NCBI GenBank assembly: GCA_002297865.1
Contig: DBKX01000410.1
Coordinates: 20,396 to 27,136 of the forward strand
Reading direction: 5' to 3'
Source: Lachnoclostridium sp. UBA739
GTDB taxonomy: Bacteria; Bacillota_A; Clostridia; Lachnospirales; Lachnospiraceae
Length of the DNA stretch: 6,741 bases
The position numbers were made by a program, and so were the translations under genes. Shown here one piece after another: positions 1 through 5,554 of the stretch. Under the pieces are notes generated by a model. That model worked only from the letters and a program-made list of their open reading frames with translations, made no database searches and was not told the DNA's origin. Within the stretch, counting starts at the first letter, position 1; every line of letters begins with the position of its first letter.

Positions 1-994
1 TGCTTGAGCTTGATGAATTACTACTTGAGCTTGATGAACTTGTTCTTGATGAACTACTGCTTGAACTTGATGAACTGTTCTTATTCGCACTAGAACTTGA
101 TGAACTTGAGCTATTAGAAGCTGCCTGTTGTTGCTCACGAGCTGCTTGTTCTGCTTGAGCTGCTGCTAAAGCTGCTTCTGCTTCTGCTTTTCTACGAGCT
201 TCTGCTCTTTCTTCAGCAATAGAGATAGCCTCATCAAATGTTACACTCATATCAACATAGTCTTTGGATACGAAACCAACTGTAGAATTATCTGCCTGTT
301 CTCCTTCATCTACAACAATTTTAACCCAACCATCATACTCTTTCTTAACTTCAAAAGTTTCATCAATAGGAACCATTGTTAACACAGTGGATTTTGTACT
401 TTTCTTTTCACGTACAAATAAGGTAGTAGTTGTAACCGTTGCCCACTTTGTACCATATTTATCTTCCAATTCTTCTGCATCAAAACCAATTGCTAAGAAT
501 TCTGAATTGATCCAGCCTCTACAACGGCCAGACTCAATCTTAACCCAGTCTCCTTGTCTTTTTAGAATCCTTGCTGCAGAACCTTTGTATAATTTACCCA
601 AAATTCTACTTTCTGTGTTTGGTTTCTTTCTAATATTAACGTAATTATTGGCAATAGAAATACCAACATCAGCATACTTAGAAACCTTTTCTTCTTTCTT
701 CTCTGCCTTGGCTGTATCTTCTGTTTGTTCTGTTTGTTCTTTTTCAACTTCTGCACTTGGTTGTGTTTCTGAAGTTGTACTTGCATTAGCAGCTTTTGGC
801 TCAACAATTTTCGCAACTGTTGCTTCACTTTCGTTATTGTCGTCACAGAATTTGTCTAATACGATTGAAATTCCTGCTAACGCTGTGTCGGTTGATAGTG
901 CTGCTGCACTAGCTGTCTGTGGTATTGCTAAAACACTCATTGCCATTGCCATACCTGCACCAAGTATTGTCCTTCTCAATTTGTTACTTCTCAT
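1..994 (-). CDS. Secreted SH3-domain cell-wall protein with poly-serine linker, probable NlpC/P60 peptidase (3' end outside window)
   Basis: Reading leftward from ATG at 994, 331 codons stay open to the window edge, so the C-terminus is missing. Residues 1-30 are a signal peptide: basic start (MRSNKLRR), hydrophobic core, and Ala-Ser-Ala at 28-30 before the likely cleavage point. An acidic Thr/Glu/Lys-rich stretch (about 55-105) leads to a first bacterial SH3-type domain (about 107-170, with YVNIRKKPN, GDWVKI and GWINSEFL) and a second (about 182-250, with LFVREKKST, DGWVKI and GFVSKDYV). Residues 253-292 form an Ala/Glu/Arg/Gln-rich helix. From 293 to 331, 31 of 39 residues are serine. SH3-linker proteins of this type in Lachnospiraceae usually end in an NlpC/P60 (C40) peptidoglycan endopeptidase; that part is inference because it is not in view. 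The start is supported by GGAGG at 1001-1005, six bases upstream, and by a strong promoter. The protein should act outside the membrane on the wall. Confidence 0.85.
   Translation of the reverse strand, partial: MRSNKLRRTILGAGMAMAMSVLAIPQTASAAALSTDTALAGISIVLDKFCDDNNESEATVAKIVEPKAANASTTSETQPSAEVEKEQTEQTEDTAKAEKKEEKVSKYADVGISIANNYVNIRKKPNTESRILGKLYKGSAARILKRQGDWVKIESGRCRGWINSEFLAIGFDAEELEDKYGTKWATVTTTTLFVREKKSTKSTVLTMVPIDETFEVKKEYDGWVKIVVDEGEQADNSTVGFVSKDYVDMSVTFDEAISIAEERAEARRKAEAEAALAAAQAEQAAREQQQAASNSSSSSSSSANKNSSSSSSSSSSRTSSSSSSSNSSSSS
9..103 (-). repeat. Serine-codon repeat in the linker of the SH3 protein
   Basis: The octamer CTTGATGA (plus strand; TCATCAAG in the coding strand) occurs at 9, 30, 45, 66 and 96. 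Every spacing is a multiple of three, so the repeats stay in frame and encode serine runs separated by Asn, Lys or Arg-Thr. Only AGT, AGC, TCA and TCT serine codons are used. Such a tract can lengthen or shorten by slippage or recombination without breaking the frame, so linker length may vary between strains. It continues past the left edge. Confidence 0.7.
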
Positions 995-1057
995 TACTAT
1001 CCTCCATATATTAAAAAACATTACATTTGTTAAAAGTCACTTAATCATTTTGTAACA

Positions 1058-1086
1058 ATTATAACAAACTTATGACATAGTGTCAA
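1058..1086 (-). promoter_or_regulatory. Strong sigma-A-type promoter of the SH3 wall protein gene
   Basis: On the minus strand TTGACA (1086-1081) and TATAAT (1063-1058) are both perfect and separated by 17 bp, with a TG one base before the -10 box (extended -10). The predicted start is near 1051, giving a leader of about 57 nt with GGAGG at 1005-1001. A perfect interrupted palindrome, TGACA-N3-TGTCA (1073-1085), overlaps the -35 box. A direct repeat, TGTCAT-N5-TGTTAT (1077-1061, minus strand), runs from the palindrome into the -10 region. Both could be operator sites; which protein would bind is unknown. Confidence 0.85.
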
Positions 1087-1156
1087 CATCCTTATAATTT
1101 TCAACGCTATCCACATGGACTCTGTTCTGTTCGACAGTTATAAACACATACATATC

Positions 1157-1180
1157 GCCCTTGTCCTTTAGGGGCTTTTT
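1157..1180 (+). terminator. Possible intrinsic terminator, plus strand
   Basis: GCCCTT (1157-1162) can pair with AGGGGC (1170-1175) through one G-U pair around a 7-nt loop, and five T residues follow at 1176-1180. This is a short but typical plus-strand terminator. No protein gene on the plus strand ends here, so it would serve either antisense transcription or a short RNA starting near 1105. A TATAAT at 1093-1098, in the plus direction, could be the -10 box of such a transcript. Confidence 0.35.
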
Positions 1181-1226
1181 AGTCGATAGGAAATGAAGTA
1201 TAACGGAATTTTCTATCAACTAAAAA
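1176..1226. repeat. Long imperfect inverted repeat between two terminators
   Basis: Bases 1176-1194 pair with 1208-1226 over 19 positions, with one mismatch (1184/1218) and one G-U pair, around a 13-base loop. The arms begin with the T-tract of the plus-strand terminator at 1157-1180 and end with the A-tract that is the U-tract of the minus-strand terminator at 1224-1259. The structure therefore joins two terminators facing each other. It has no coding potential that I can see. Confidence 0.55.
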
Positions 1227-1259
1227 CGCCTGCTAATAACTCACTATTAACAGGCGTTT
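1222..1259 (-). terminator. Intrinsic terminator of the CPBP protease gene
   Basis: On the minus strand the stem AAACGCCTG/CAGGCGTTT (1259-1251 with 1232-1224) is perfect over nine pairs. An AT-rich inner stem extends it after one mismatch. On the minus strand the stem is followed by a T-rich run, TTTTTAG, with part of the T-tract inside the stem base. It lies directly after the stop codon of the gene ending at 1262. Confidence 0.85.
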
Positions 1260-1261
1260 AC

Positions 1262-2212
1262 CTATACAAGTTCATTTAAAATCATATACGCTACACAAAT
1301 AACAACAGCAATAATTAACGGAAGAGAGATAAAACTCTCTTTTTCCTCTGATGTTCCTGCCCCTGAACCTTTTTGAAACATTTTCTTTACATGTTCTAAT
1401 CTGCCTTCATGTTTTATCATAATGATATAAATAAGGACTGCAAGCACTGTTGTAAAGACAGCTATAATCCCATAAATACAAATTCCAAGGAGCAGTGACT
1501 TGGTTGAAATAACATTCACATCCTGGTTAAATATTAGTGTCGTTCCTGTTTGTGAGCTAATATATTTCTGCATAATAGGCACTAGATAAATCATTGCAAC
1601 CGAAGAACAATTTATTACAAAATGTACAATCATAGAAGTAAATATGGAATCCGTTCCTTCTACTAAGAAGCAAAAAATCATTCCCATTGCAAATGCATAA
1701 GAAAACTGATTAAAATTTAAATGCATCAGACCAAAAAACAATGCGCTCAGGAAAATAGCTTTCAAAGGTGATTTCTTACTATAAGCATTAAAAAAACATC
1801 CTCTATATACACTCTCTTCCAAAAAAGCAGGAATTACAGCAATTACGAAAGCACTAACTACAAAAGTTTTTCCTTCTGTGATTGAGTAAATCTTACTTGA
1901 AATCTCATTTCTGGCAAATAGCATTGAAATTAAGTTGATTTCTTGCATTAATGGCATAATTAAGAACGCAAATAATATACTTAGAAATACTGTTCCTATC
2001 TTAATCTTATGATATCGGAACATTTCTTTGACGTTGACCTTTCTTTTCACTACGTAAACAAGCGTCGGCAATACCAATATAAACTGGCTATAAAGAAGTG
2101 AAATAAAATATCCACCCTTATTAAATCCTAGTGTTACAAAGGCATAAGAACCAACTAGTGCTGTAATAACTGTTAGCATAAACAGTTCATTTATTTCTTT
2201 TATATCTCTCAT
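1262..2212 (-). CDS. CPBP/CAAX-type intramembrane metalloprotease family protein
   Basis: The 316-residue protein is mostly hydrophobic, with roughly eight or nine membrane segments (for example about 11-30, 35-55, 72-90, 116-131, 150-165, 170-185, 190-212, 240-267 and 296-314). The three signature motifs of the CPBP (CAAX protease and bacteriocin-processing, formerly Abi) family are present: EESVYR at 132-137, FGLMH ending at His164, and HFVIN at 197-201. The two Glu and the two His residues would form the metal-dependent active site inside the membrane. Members cleave prenylated or other membrane-associated peptides and some give immunity to bacteriocins; the substrate here is unknown. A charged Gly/Ser/Glu loop (about 268-295) precedes a final C-terminal helix. 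The ATG at 2212 has only a weak ribosome binding site, and an upstream ATG meets an in-frame TAG two codons later, so 2212 is the longest usable start. The gene lies 68 bp after ridA. Confidence 0.88.
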   Translation of the reverse strand: MRDIKEINELFMLTVITALVGSYAFVTLGFNKGGYFISLLYSQFILVLPTLVYVVKRKVNVKEMFRYHKIKIGTVFLSILFAFLIMPLMQEINLISMLFARNEISSKIYSITEGKTFVVSAFVIAVIPAFLEESVYRGCFFNAYSKKSPLKAIFLSALFFGLMHLNFNQFSYAFAMGMIFCFLVEGTDSIFTSMIVHFVINCSSVAMIYLVPIMQKYISSQTGTTLIFNQDVNVISTKSLLLGICIYGIIAVFTTVLAVLIYIIMIKHEGRLEHVKKMFQKGSGAGTSEEKESFISLPLIIAVVICVAYMILNELV

Positions 2213-2243
2213 AGTCTATTCCATTTTCCATTCTACATAATCA

Positions 2244-2273
2244 GAGAATACTTACACACCGGCAAGTATTCTC
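2244..2273 (-). other. Stem-loop between ridA and the CPBP gene
   Basis: GAGAATACTT (2244-2253) and AAGTATTCTC (2264-2273) form a perfect 10-bp stem with a 10-base loop, eight bases past the ridA stop codon. Neither side carries a clear T-tract, so it is a poor intrinsic terminator. It may stabilise the ridA 3' end or partly attenuate read-through into the CPBP gene, which lacks an obvious promoter of its own. Confidence 0.6.
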
Positions 2274-2280
2274 CGTCCTT

Positions 2281-2658
2281 CTATTTATATGCAATTGCTT
2301 CAATTTCAATTAAAACATCTTTCGGAAGTCTTGCAACTTCTACACAAGATCTTGCTGGACAGTCCTTTTTGAAATAGGATGCATAAATTTCATTCACTTT
2401 GGCAAAATCATTCATATCTTTAATAAAAACAGTTGTCTTAATCACGTTATCAGTACTGGAACCAGATTCTTTTAATAGTGCAGCAAGATTTTTTATTGCC
2501 TGCTCTGCTTGCACTTCTATTGTTCCTGTAACTAACTCATTGGTCTCAGGATTAACTGGAATAACACCTGATGTGAAAATCATATTGTTAAATTCAATTG
2601 CCTGTGAATATGGTCCTATTGCCTGAGGCGCTTTATCTGTACTAATTACTTTTTTCAT
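2281..2658 (-). CDS. ridA: RidA family enamine/imine deaminase
   Basis: The 125-residue cytosolic protein covers the full RidA (YjgF/YER057c/UK114) family length. RidA hydrolyses reactive enamine and imine intermediates such as 2-aminoacrylate made by PLP enzymes (for example threonine/serine dehydratase), giving the keto acid and ammonia and so protecting other PLP enzymes. Visible signatures are the N-terminal APQAIGPYSQA (10-20), GVIPVNPET (31-39) and the C-terminal PARSCVEVARLPKDVLIEIE (101-120). Arg103 corresponds to the substrate-binding arginine of E. coli RidA (Arg105). The protein normally forms a trimer with active sites between subunits. The start at 2658 gives the conserved MKKVISTDKAP beginning; its ribosome binding site (AAAGG at 2674-2670) is about 11 bases away and weak. 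It is transcribed divergently from the thioesterase gene. Confidence 0.95.
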   Translation of the reverse strand: MKKVISTDKAPQAIGPYSQAIEFNNMIFTSGVIPVNPETNELVTGTIEVQAEQAIKNLAALLKESGSSTDNVIKTTVFIKDMNDFAKVNEIYASYFKKDCPARSCVEVARLPKDVLIEIEAIAYK

Positions 2659-2716
2659 CTATAACCCGACCTTTCAACTTATTTTATTGCTGGATTCTTC
2701 CATTCAGCACTTTCCC

Positions 2717-2745
2717 ATTATAACGCATCTTTTTTTCTATTTCAC
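2717..2745 (-). promoter_or_regulatory. Promoter of ridA
   Basis: On the minus strand GTGAAA (2745-2740) and a perfect TATAAT (2722-2717) are 17 bp apart. The -35 box matches four of six consensus bases. The predicted start lies near 2710, about 50 bp before the ATG. Its -35 box is roughly 20 bp from the -10 box of the divergent thioesterase promoter, so the two promoters share their upstream DNA. Confidence 0.65.
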
Positions 2746-2764
2746 TAGTTTTTTTTATTAAAAA

Positions 2765-2773
2765 TGATATAAT
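2765..2773 (+). promoter_or_regulatory. Extended -10 promoter of the thioesterase-cvfB operon
   Basis: TGATATAAT at 2765-2773 is a perfect extended -10 element. I see no good -35 hexamer at the usual distance; a T-rich run fills the spacer. The predicted start near 2780 gives a leader of only about 22 nt, with AAGGAG at 2791-2796 six bases before the ATG. Confidence 0.65.
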
Positions 2774-2802
2774 AATAGAATCACGGTAATAAGGAGATAA
2801 TC

Positions 2803-3507
2803 ATGTATAGCTTTAAAAGTCGTATTCGTTTTAGTGAAGTGGACAAAACAGGACATTTAGATATGGCTTCTGTTATTAACTATTTTCAGGACTGTAGCAT
2901 GTTTCATTCGGAAGAAGTTGGACTTGGACTTGAATATTTCCAAGCACATAAAAAGACTTGGATATTATGCTCCTGGCAAGTAAAAGTTTTTCGCTATCCA
3001 AAAGTATATGAAGAAGTAACGATTTCTACATATCCCTACTCAATTAAGGGATTTATGGGGTATCGTAATTTTGCAATGACAGATGCATCTGGTGAAATGT
3101 ATGCTGTTGCAGACTCTTCCTGGATATATATAGATACGGAAACGAATAAACCCGCTCGAGTAACTGCAGAAGATTCTGCCCCATACGGTATTGACGAGAG
3201 ACTCAACATGGATTACAAGAAAGGAAAGATACTGCTTCCAAAAGATATAGACAAGCATGAACCTTTTTCTGTTCTACCTTCTTACATTGATAGTAATAAC
3301 CACGTAAATAACGGCCAATATGTAAAACTTGCACAGAATTACCTGCCGGAGCATTTCTATTCCACTGAGATCCGCGTGGAATATCGCAATGCAGCTAAGA
3401 TTGGTGACATTATTTATCCACTGGTACACACTACCGAAACAGTCTGTACTATATCCCTCACCGATGCGAATGGTAAACCGTTCGCACTTTTGGAATTTGT
3501 AAGTTAA
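2803..3507 (+). CDS. Bacterial acyl-ACP thioesterase (double hotdog)
   Basis: The 234-residue protein matches the acyl-ACP thioesterase family (plant FatA/FatB-like) in length and fold signature. It hydrolyses acyl-acyl carrier protein to release free fatty acids, ending fatty acid synthesis in the cytosol. The first hotdog domain (about 1-130) begins with the substrate-pocket segment EVDKTGHLDMASVINYFQD (12-30). The second (about 150-234) carries the catalytic DSNNHVNN (163-170), where Asp163, Asn165 and His167 match the Asp-Asn-His of the plant enzymes. At the position of the plant Glu-Cys pair (in the plant sequence YRREC) this protein reads YRNAAK, so Ala197-Ala198 stand there. The start is supported by AAGGAG at 2791-2796. 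It is followed after 10 bp by cvfB, whose ribosome binding site overlaps the stop codon (TAAGGAGG), suggesting co-translation. The physiological acyl chain length cannot be read from the sequence. Confidence 0.9.
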   Translation: MYSFKSRIRFSEVDKTGHLDMASVINYFQDCSMFHSEEVGLGLEYFQAHKKTWILCSWQVKVFRYPKVYEEVTISTYPYSIKGFMGYRNFAMTDASGEMYAVADSSWIYIDTETNKPARVTAEDSAPYGIDERLNMDYKKGKILLPKDIDKHEPFSVLPSYIDSNNHVNNGQYVKLAQNYLPEHFYSTEIRVEYRNAAKIGDIIYPLVHTTETVCTISLTDANGKPFALLEFVS

Positions 3508-3517
3508 GGAGGCAAAC

Positions 3518-4357
3518 ATGTTACAAATCGGGAAAATTCAAACTTTAAAAATTAATAAGGACACAAAATTCGGTGTTTACCTTGTAGAGCCAAATGGTGA
3601 TACAAATGAACGCGTTTTATTACCAAAAGGCGAAACCACAGAAGATATGCAGGTTGGTGATAGTTTATCCGTATATATTTACCGCGATTCCGAAGATCGC
3701 CCTATCGCAACAATGAAGTATCCTCCTATGGAACTTGGTGATACTTGCATTTTAACAGTAAAAGAAGTGAATAAAATTGGAGCATTCCTTGATTGGGGAT
3801 TAACCAAGGATTTATTCTTGCCATATAAACAGCAGACTCGCCCTTTAAAAGAAGGACAGCAGATTCTAGTTGCTCTTTACCTTGATAAATCAAGTCGTTT
3901 ATGTGCAACAATGAATGTATACGAATATCTTCAAAACAACTCTCCTTATAAAAAGGATGACCGTGTTAACGGTGTTGTCTATGAAGTAATTGAAAGCTTT
4001 GGTGCATATGTAGCAGTTGATAATAAATACTCTGCTATGATTCCTAACAAAGAGATACACAGAACTCTTCGTGTAGGTGAACTTATATCTGCACGTGTTA
4101 CAAAAGTAAAAGAAGATGGACGTTTGGACTTAAGTCTACAAGAAAAAGCCTTTGTTCAAATGGATTCTGATGCTTTGGTTATCTACAGGGAGTTAATGAA
4201 ATCTGGTGGATTTATACCACTTCACGATAAGTCGACTCCTGATGAAATCAAAGAGCGTTTCCAAATGAGCAAGAATGCATTTAAGCGTGCAATCGGGCAT
4301 TTATACAAAGATAAAAAAATCGAAATTAAATCAGATGGTATTTATACTATAAAATGA
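3518..4357 (+). CDS. cvfB: CvfB-family S1-domain RNA-binding protein
   Basis: The 279-residue protein has the architecture of CvfB (Bacillus YitL, Staphylococcus conserved virulence factor B): three S1-type OB folds and a C-terminal winged helix. Approximate borders are 1-65, 71-133, 145-210 and 216-279. The third S1 domain shows the family pattern in GVVYEVIESFGAYVAV (152-167), SAMIPNKEI (172-180) and GRLDLSLQEK (201-210). The winged helix contains STPDEIKERFQMSKNAFKRA (239-258) and ends in KIEIKSDGIYTIK, where the wing would lie. CvfB proteins bind RNA in the cytosol and affect virulence and stress genes in S. aureus; the RNA targets here are unknown. The length is close to other family members. 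The start is fixed by AGGAGG (3507-3512) five bases before the ATG. A bidirectional terminator follows directly. Confidence 0.92.
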   Translation: MLQIGKIQTLKINKDTKFGVYLVEPNGDTNERVLLPKGETTEDMQVGDSLSVYIYRDSEDRPIATMKYPPMELGDTCILTVKEVNKIGAFLDWGLTKDLFLPYKQQTRPLKEGQQILVALYLDKSSRLCATMNVYEYLQNNSPYKKDDRVNGVVYEVIESFGAYVAVDNKYSAMIPNKEIHRTLRVGELISARVTKVKEDGRLDLSLQEKAFVQMDSDALVIYRELMKSGGFIPLHDKSTPDEIKERFQMSKNAFKRAIGHLYKDKKIEIKSDGIYTIK

Positions 4358-4361
4358 AAAT

Positions 4362-4400
4362 GAGCCTCTGCAAAATTCAAAGTGCAGGGGCTCGTTTTTA
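4362..4400. terminator. Bidirectional terminator between cvfB and yvyF
   Basis: GAGCCTCTGCA (4362-4372) pairs with TGCAGGGGCTC (4383-4393) over 11 bp with one G-U pair and a 10-base loop. On the plus strand GTTTTTA follows. On the minus strand the sequence after the stem is ATTTTCATTTT. The convergent genes end at 4357 and 4402, so one hairpin serves both. Confidence 0.9.
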
Positions 4401-4401
4401 G

Positions 4402-4803
4402 TTATTGCAAGAATCTCATCTTTGCGTTTTCTCTTGTGTCTTTCTTTACACCAGAAATCTTCGGTTTTTCTCTGTAACTCTCTATTTCGTTGGCAACTCT
4501 GATTTTACATTCCTTACAGAATCGTCCGGTTTTAATCATTTTGCCACATCCTTCACAGGCAATGCCTACTGGGGAGTCATCTGAAAAACTTAACCTTTCT
4601 TCTCTAATCCACTTCTTTATCTGATTAACTGAAACGTCGTTTTCTTCTGATACTTCATTAATTGATGCACCTGGATGGTCATAAATATATTCTTTCACCT
4701 GGGCATACTTTTCATCTAACTTTTTCATACATGCAGGGCATAATGGTGTAGAACCAATGTAATTAAATAAGCGTCCACAACCTTTACAATTCCTTACTTC
4801 CAT
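4402..4803 (-). CDS. yvyF: YvyF-like protein (flagellar operon protein TIGR03826 type), two zinc ribbons with a central HTH
   Basis: The 133-residue soluble protein has two four-cysteine knuckles: Cys6-Cys9/Cys22-Cys25 and Cys83-Cys86/Cys96-Cys99, likely binding two zinc ions. Between them (about 33-72) lies a helix-turn-helix-like region, with ASINEVSEENDVSVNQIKKW at 46-65. The tail (100-133) is basic. This layout matches YvyF of B. subtilis, a small protein encoded in the comF-yvyF-flgM region whose exact role is unclear; binding to nucleic acid or to a flagellar regulator is plausible but not shown by the sequence. The gene lies 11 bp after comFC, and its ribosome binding site AGGAGG (4816-4811) overlaps the comFC stop codon, so the two are probably translated together. 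No flgM or other flagellar gene follows here: a terminator comes immediately after. Confidence 0.85.
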   Translation of the reverse strand: MEVRNCKGCGRLFNYIGSTPLCPACMKKLDEKYAQVKEYIYDHPGASINEVSEENDVSVNQIKKWIREERLSFSDDSPVGIACEGCGKMIKTGRFCKECKIRVANEIESYREKPKISGVKKDTRENAKMRFLQ

Positions 4804-4814
4804 TAAAACACCTC

Positions 4815-5522
4815 CTAAAATCCTTCACCAATGCAAAGTGTAAGAAAATAAATTTCCTTAACTCCTGCTCTCTGTAAAACCTTTGCACAAGCCTCAATAG
4901 TACTTCCTGTGGTATATATATCGTCAATTAACATAAGTTTATGAAACTTACTCATAGTACTTCCATATTTCTCCGAAACCGCAAATGCTTTCTCTAAGTT
5001 TTTCATTCTTTCCACATTGCTCAGTTCTTTCTGTGGCTGCGTTTTGACAGTTCGAATTAATACATCGGTCTTTACCTTTATATTCAACTGACGCCCCAAT
5101 TCTTCCGCAAGTAATTCTGCTTGATTATATCCCCTTTGTCTTTGTCTAGTTTTATGTACTGGAACAGGCAAGAGTACATCTGGTGTAATCATTCTAATTT
5201 CATCACCTAAATGTTTCACAATTTCATCTACATAAAAATTGACATATTCCTTACATCCTTTATATTTAAAACGAATGATTGACTGTTTCATCACTTCATC
5301 ATATAACCACAAGGAGATTCCCCTATTATAGTGAAACTCCTTGCTGTCACAATCATAACAGTATTCCAATTCTCCGCTTGCTATAGGTTTACTACACTTC
5401 TTACATCTAGGCTCACGAATTATTAACGGTTTTGATTGACACTCTCTACACACCATATGTTCCTTTGGTATACAGATATTACCACAGATAGCGCATCTTC
5501 TAGGAAATACTAAGTCCAACAT
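4815..5522 (-). CDS. comFC: ComF family protein (ComFC-like phosphoribosyltransferase-fold competence protein)
   Basis: The 235-residue protein has the usual ComFC/GntX form. The N-terminal zinc module has CAIC (10-13) and CREC (25-28), followed by a second cysteine set, CKKC (40-43) and CYDC (55-58). The C-terminal type I phosphoribosyltransferase domain has VPVHKTRQRQRGYNQAELLA (120-139), typical of the family, and the PRPP loop MLIDDIYTTGST (197-208) with the acidic pair Asp200-Asp201. ComFC works in the cytosol with ComFA during uptake of single-stranded DNA in natural transformation; its enzymatic activity remains uncertain. No comFA or comFB is in view, and non-transformable species also keep this gene. 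The ATG at 5522 is the only usual start after an in-frame TGA upstream. Its ribosome binding site is poor, and a three-codon ORF (ATG AAG TAA) overlaps the start as TAATG, suggesting translational coupling. It lies 32 bp after the nucleotidyltransferase gene. Confidence 0.92.
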   Translation of the reverse strand: MLDLVFPRRCAICGNICIPKEHMVCRECQSKPLIIREPRCKKCSKPIASGELEYCYDCDSKEFHYNRGISLWLYDEVMKQSIIRFKYKGCKEYVNFYVDEIVKHLGDEIRMITPDVLLPVPVHKTRQRQRGYNQAELLAEELGRQLNIKVKTDVLIRTVKTQPQKELSNVERMKNLEKAFAVSEKYGSTMSKFHKLMLIDDIYTTGSTIEACAKVLQRAGVKEIYFLTLCIGEGF

Positions 5523-5554
5523 TACTTCATGCCAATTCGTATCCTGTTCACTTC

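Noticed and set aside
1..118. Repeats resembling a CRISPR array
   Set aside because: Repeat units are short, irregularly spaced by multiples of three, and encode a serine linker in a continuous frame.
562..846. A 94-codon minus-strand open frame inside the SH3 gene
   Set aside because: It is in another frame of the same coding strand and is Lys/Gln-rich, as expected from shifted reading; there is no domain resemblance.
264..1055. Two plus-strand open frames (126 and 135 codons) opposite the SH3 protein gene
   Set aside because: They are antisense to a well-supported gene with signal peptide and SH3 motifs, have serine/leucine-rich composition expected of shadows, and lack ribosome binding sites.
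1121..1140. LexA-like site in GTTCTGTTCGAC
   Set aside because: The two GTTC copies are direct repeats, not the inverted arrangement of a LexA box.
995..1180. A c-di-AMP or other riboswitch upstream of the wall-protein gene
   Set aside because: Such riboswitches often precede wall hydrolase genes, but the predicted leader is only about 57 nt and none of the conserved aptamer sequence is visible.
3040..3911. Minus-strand open frames opposite the thioesterase and cvfB (72, 81 and 61 codons)
   Set aside because: They are antisense to two clearly recognised genes and show no recognisable family.
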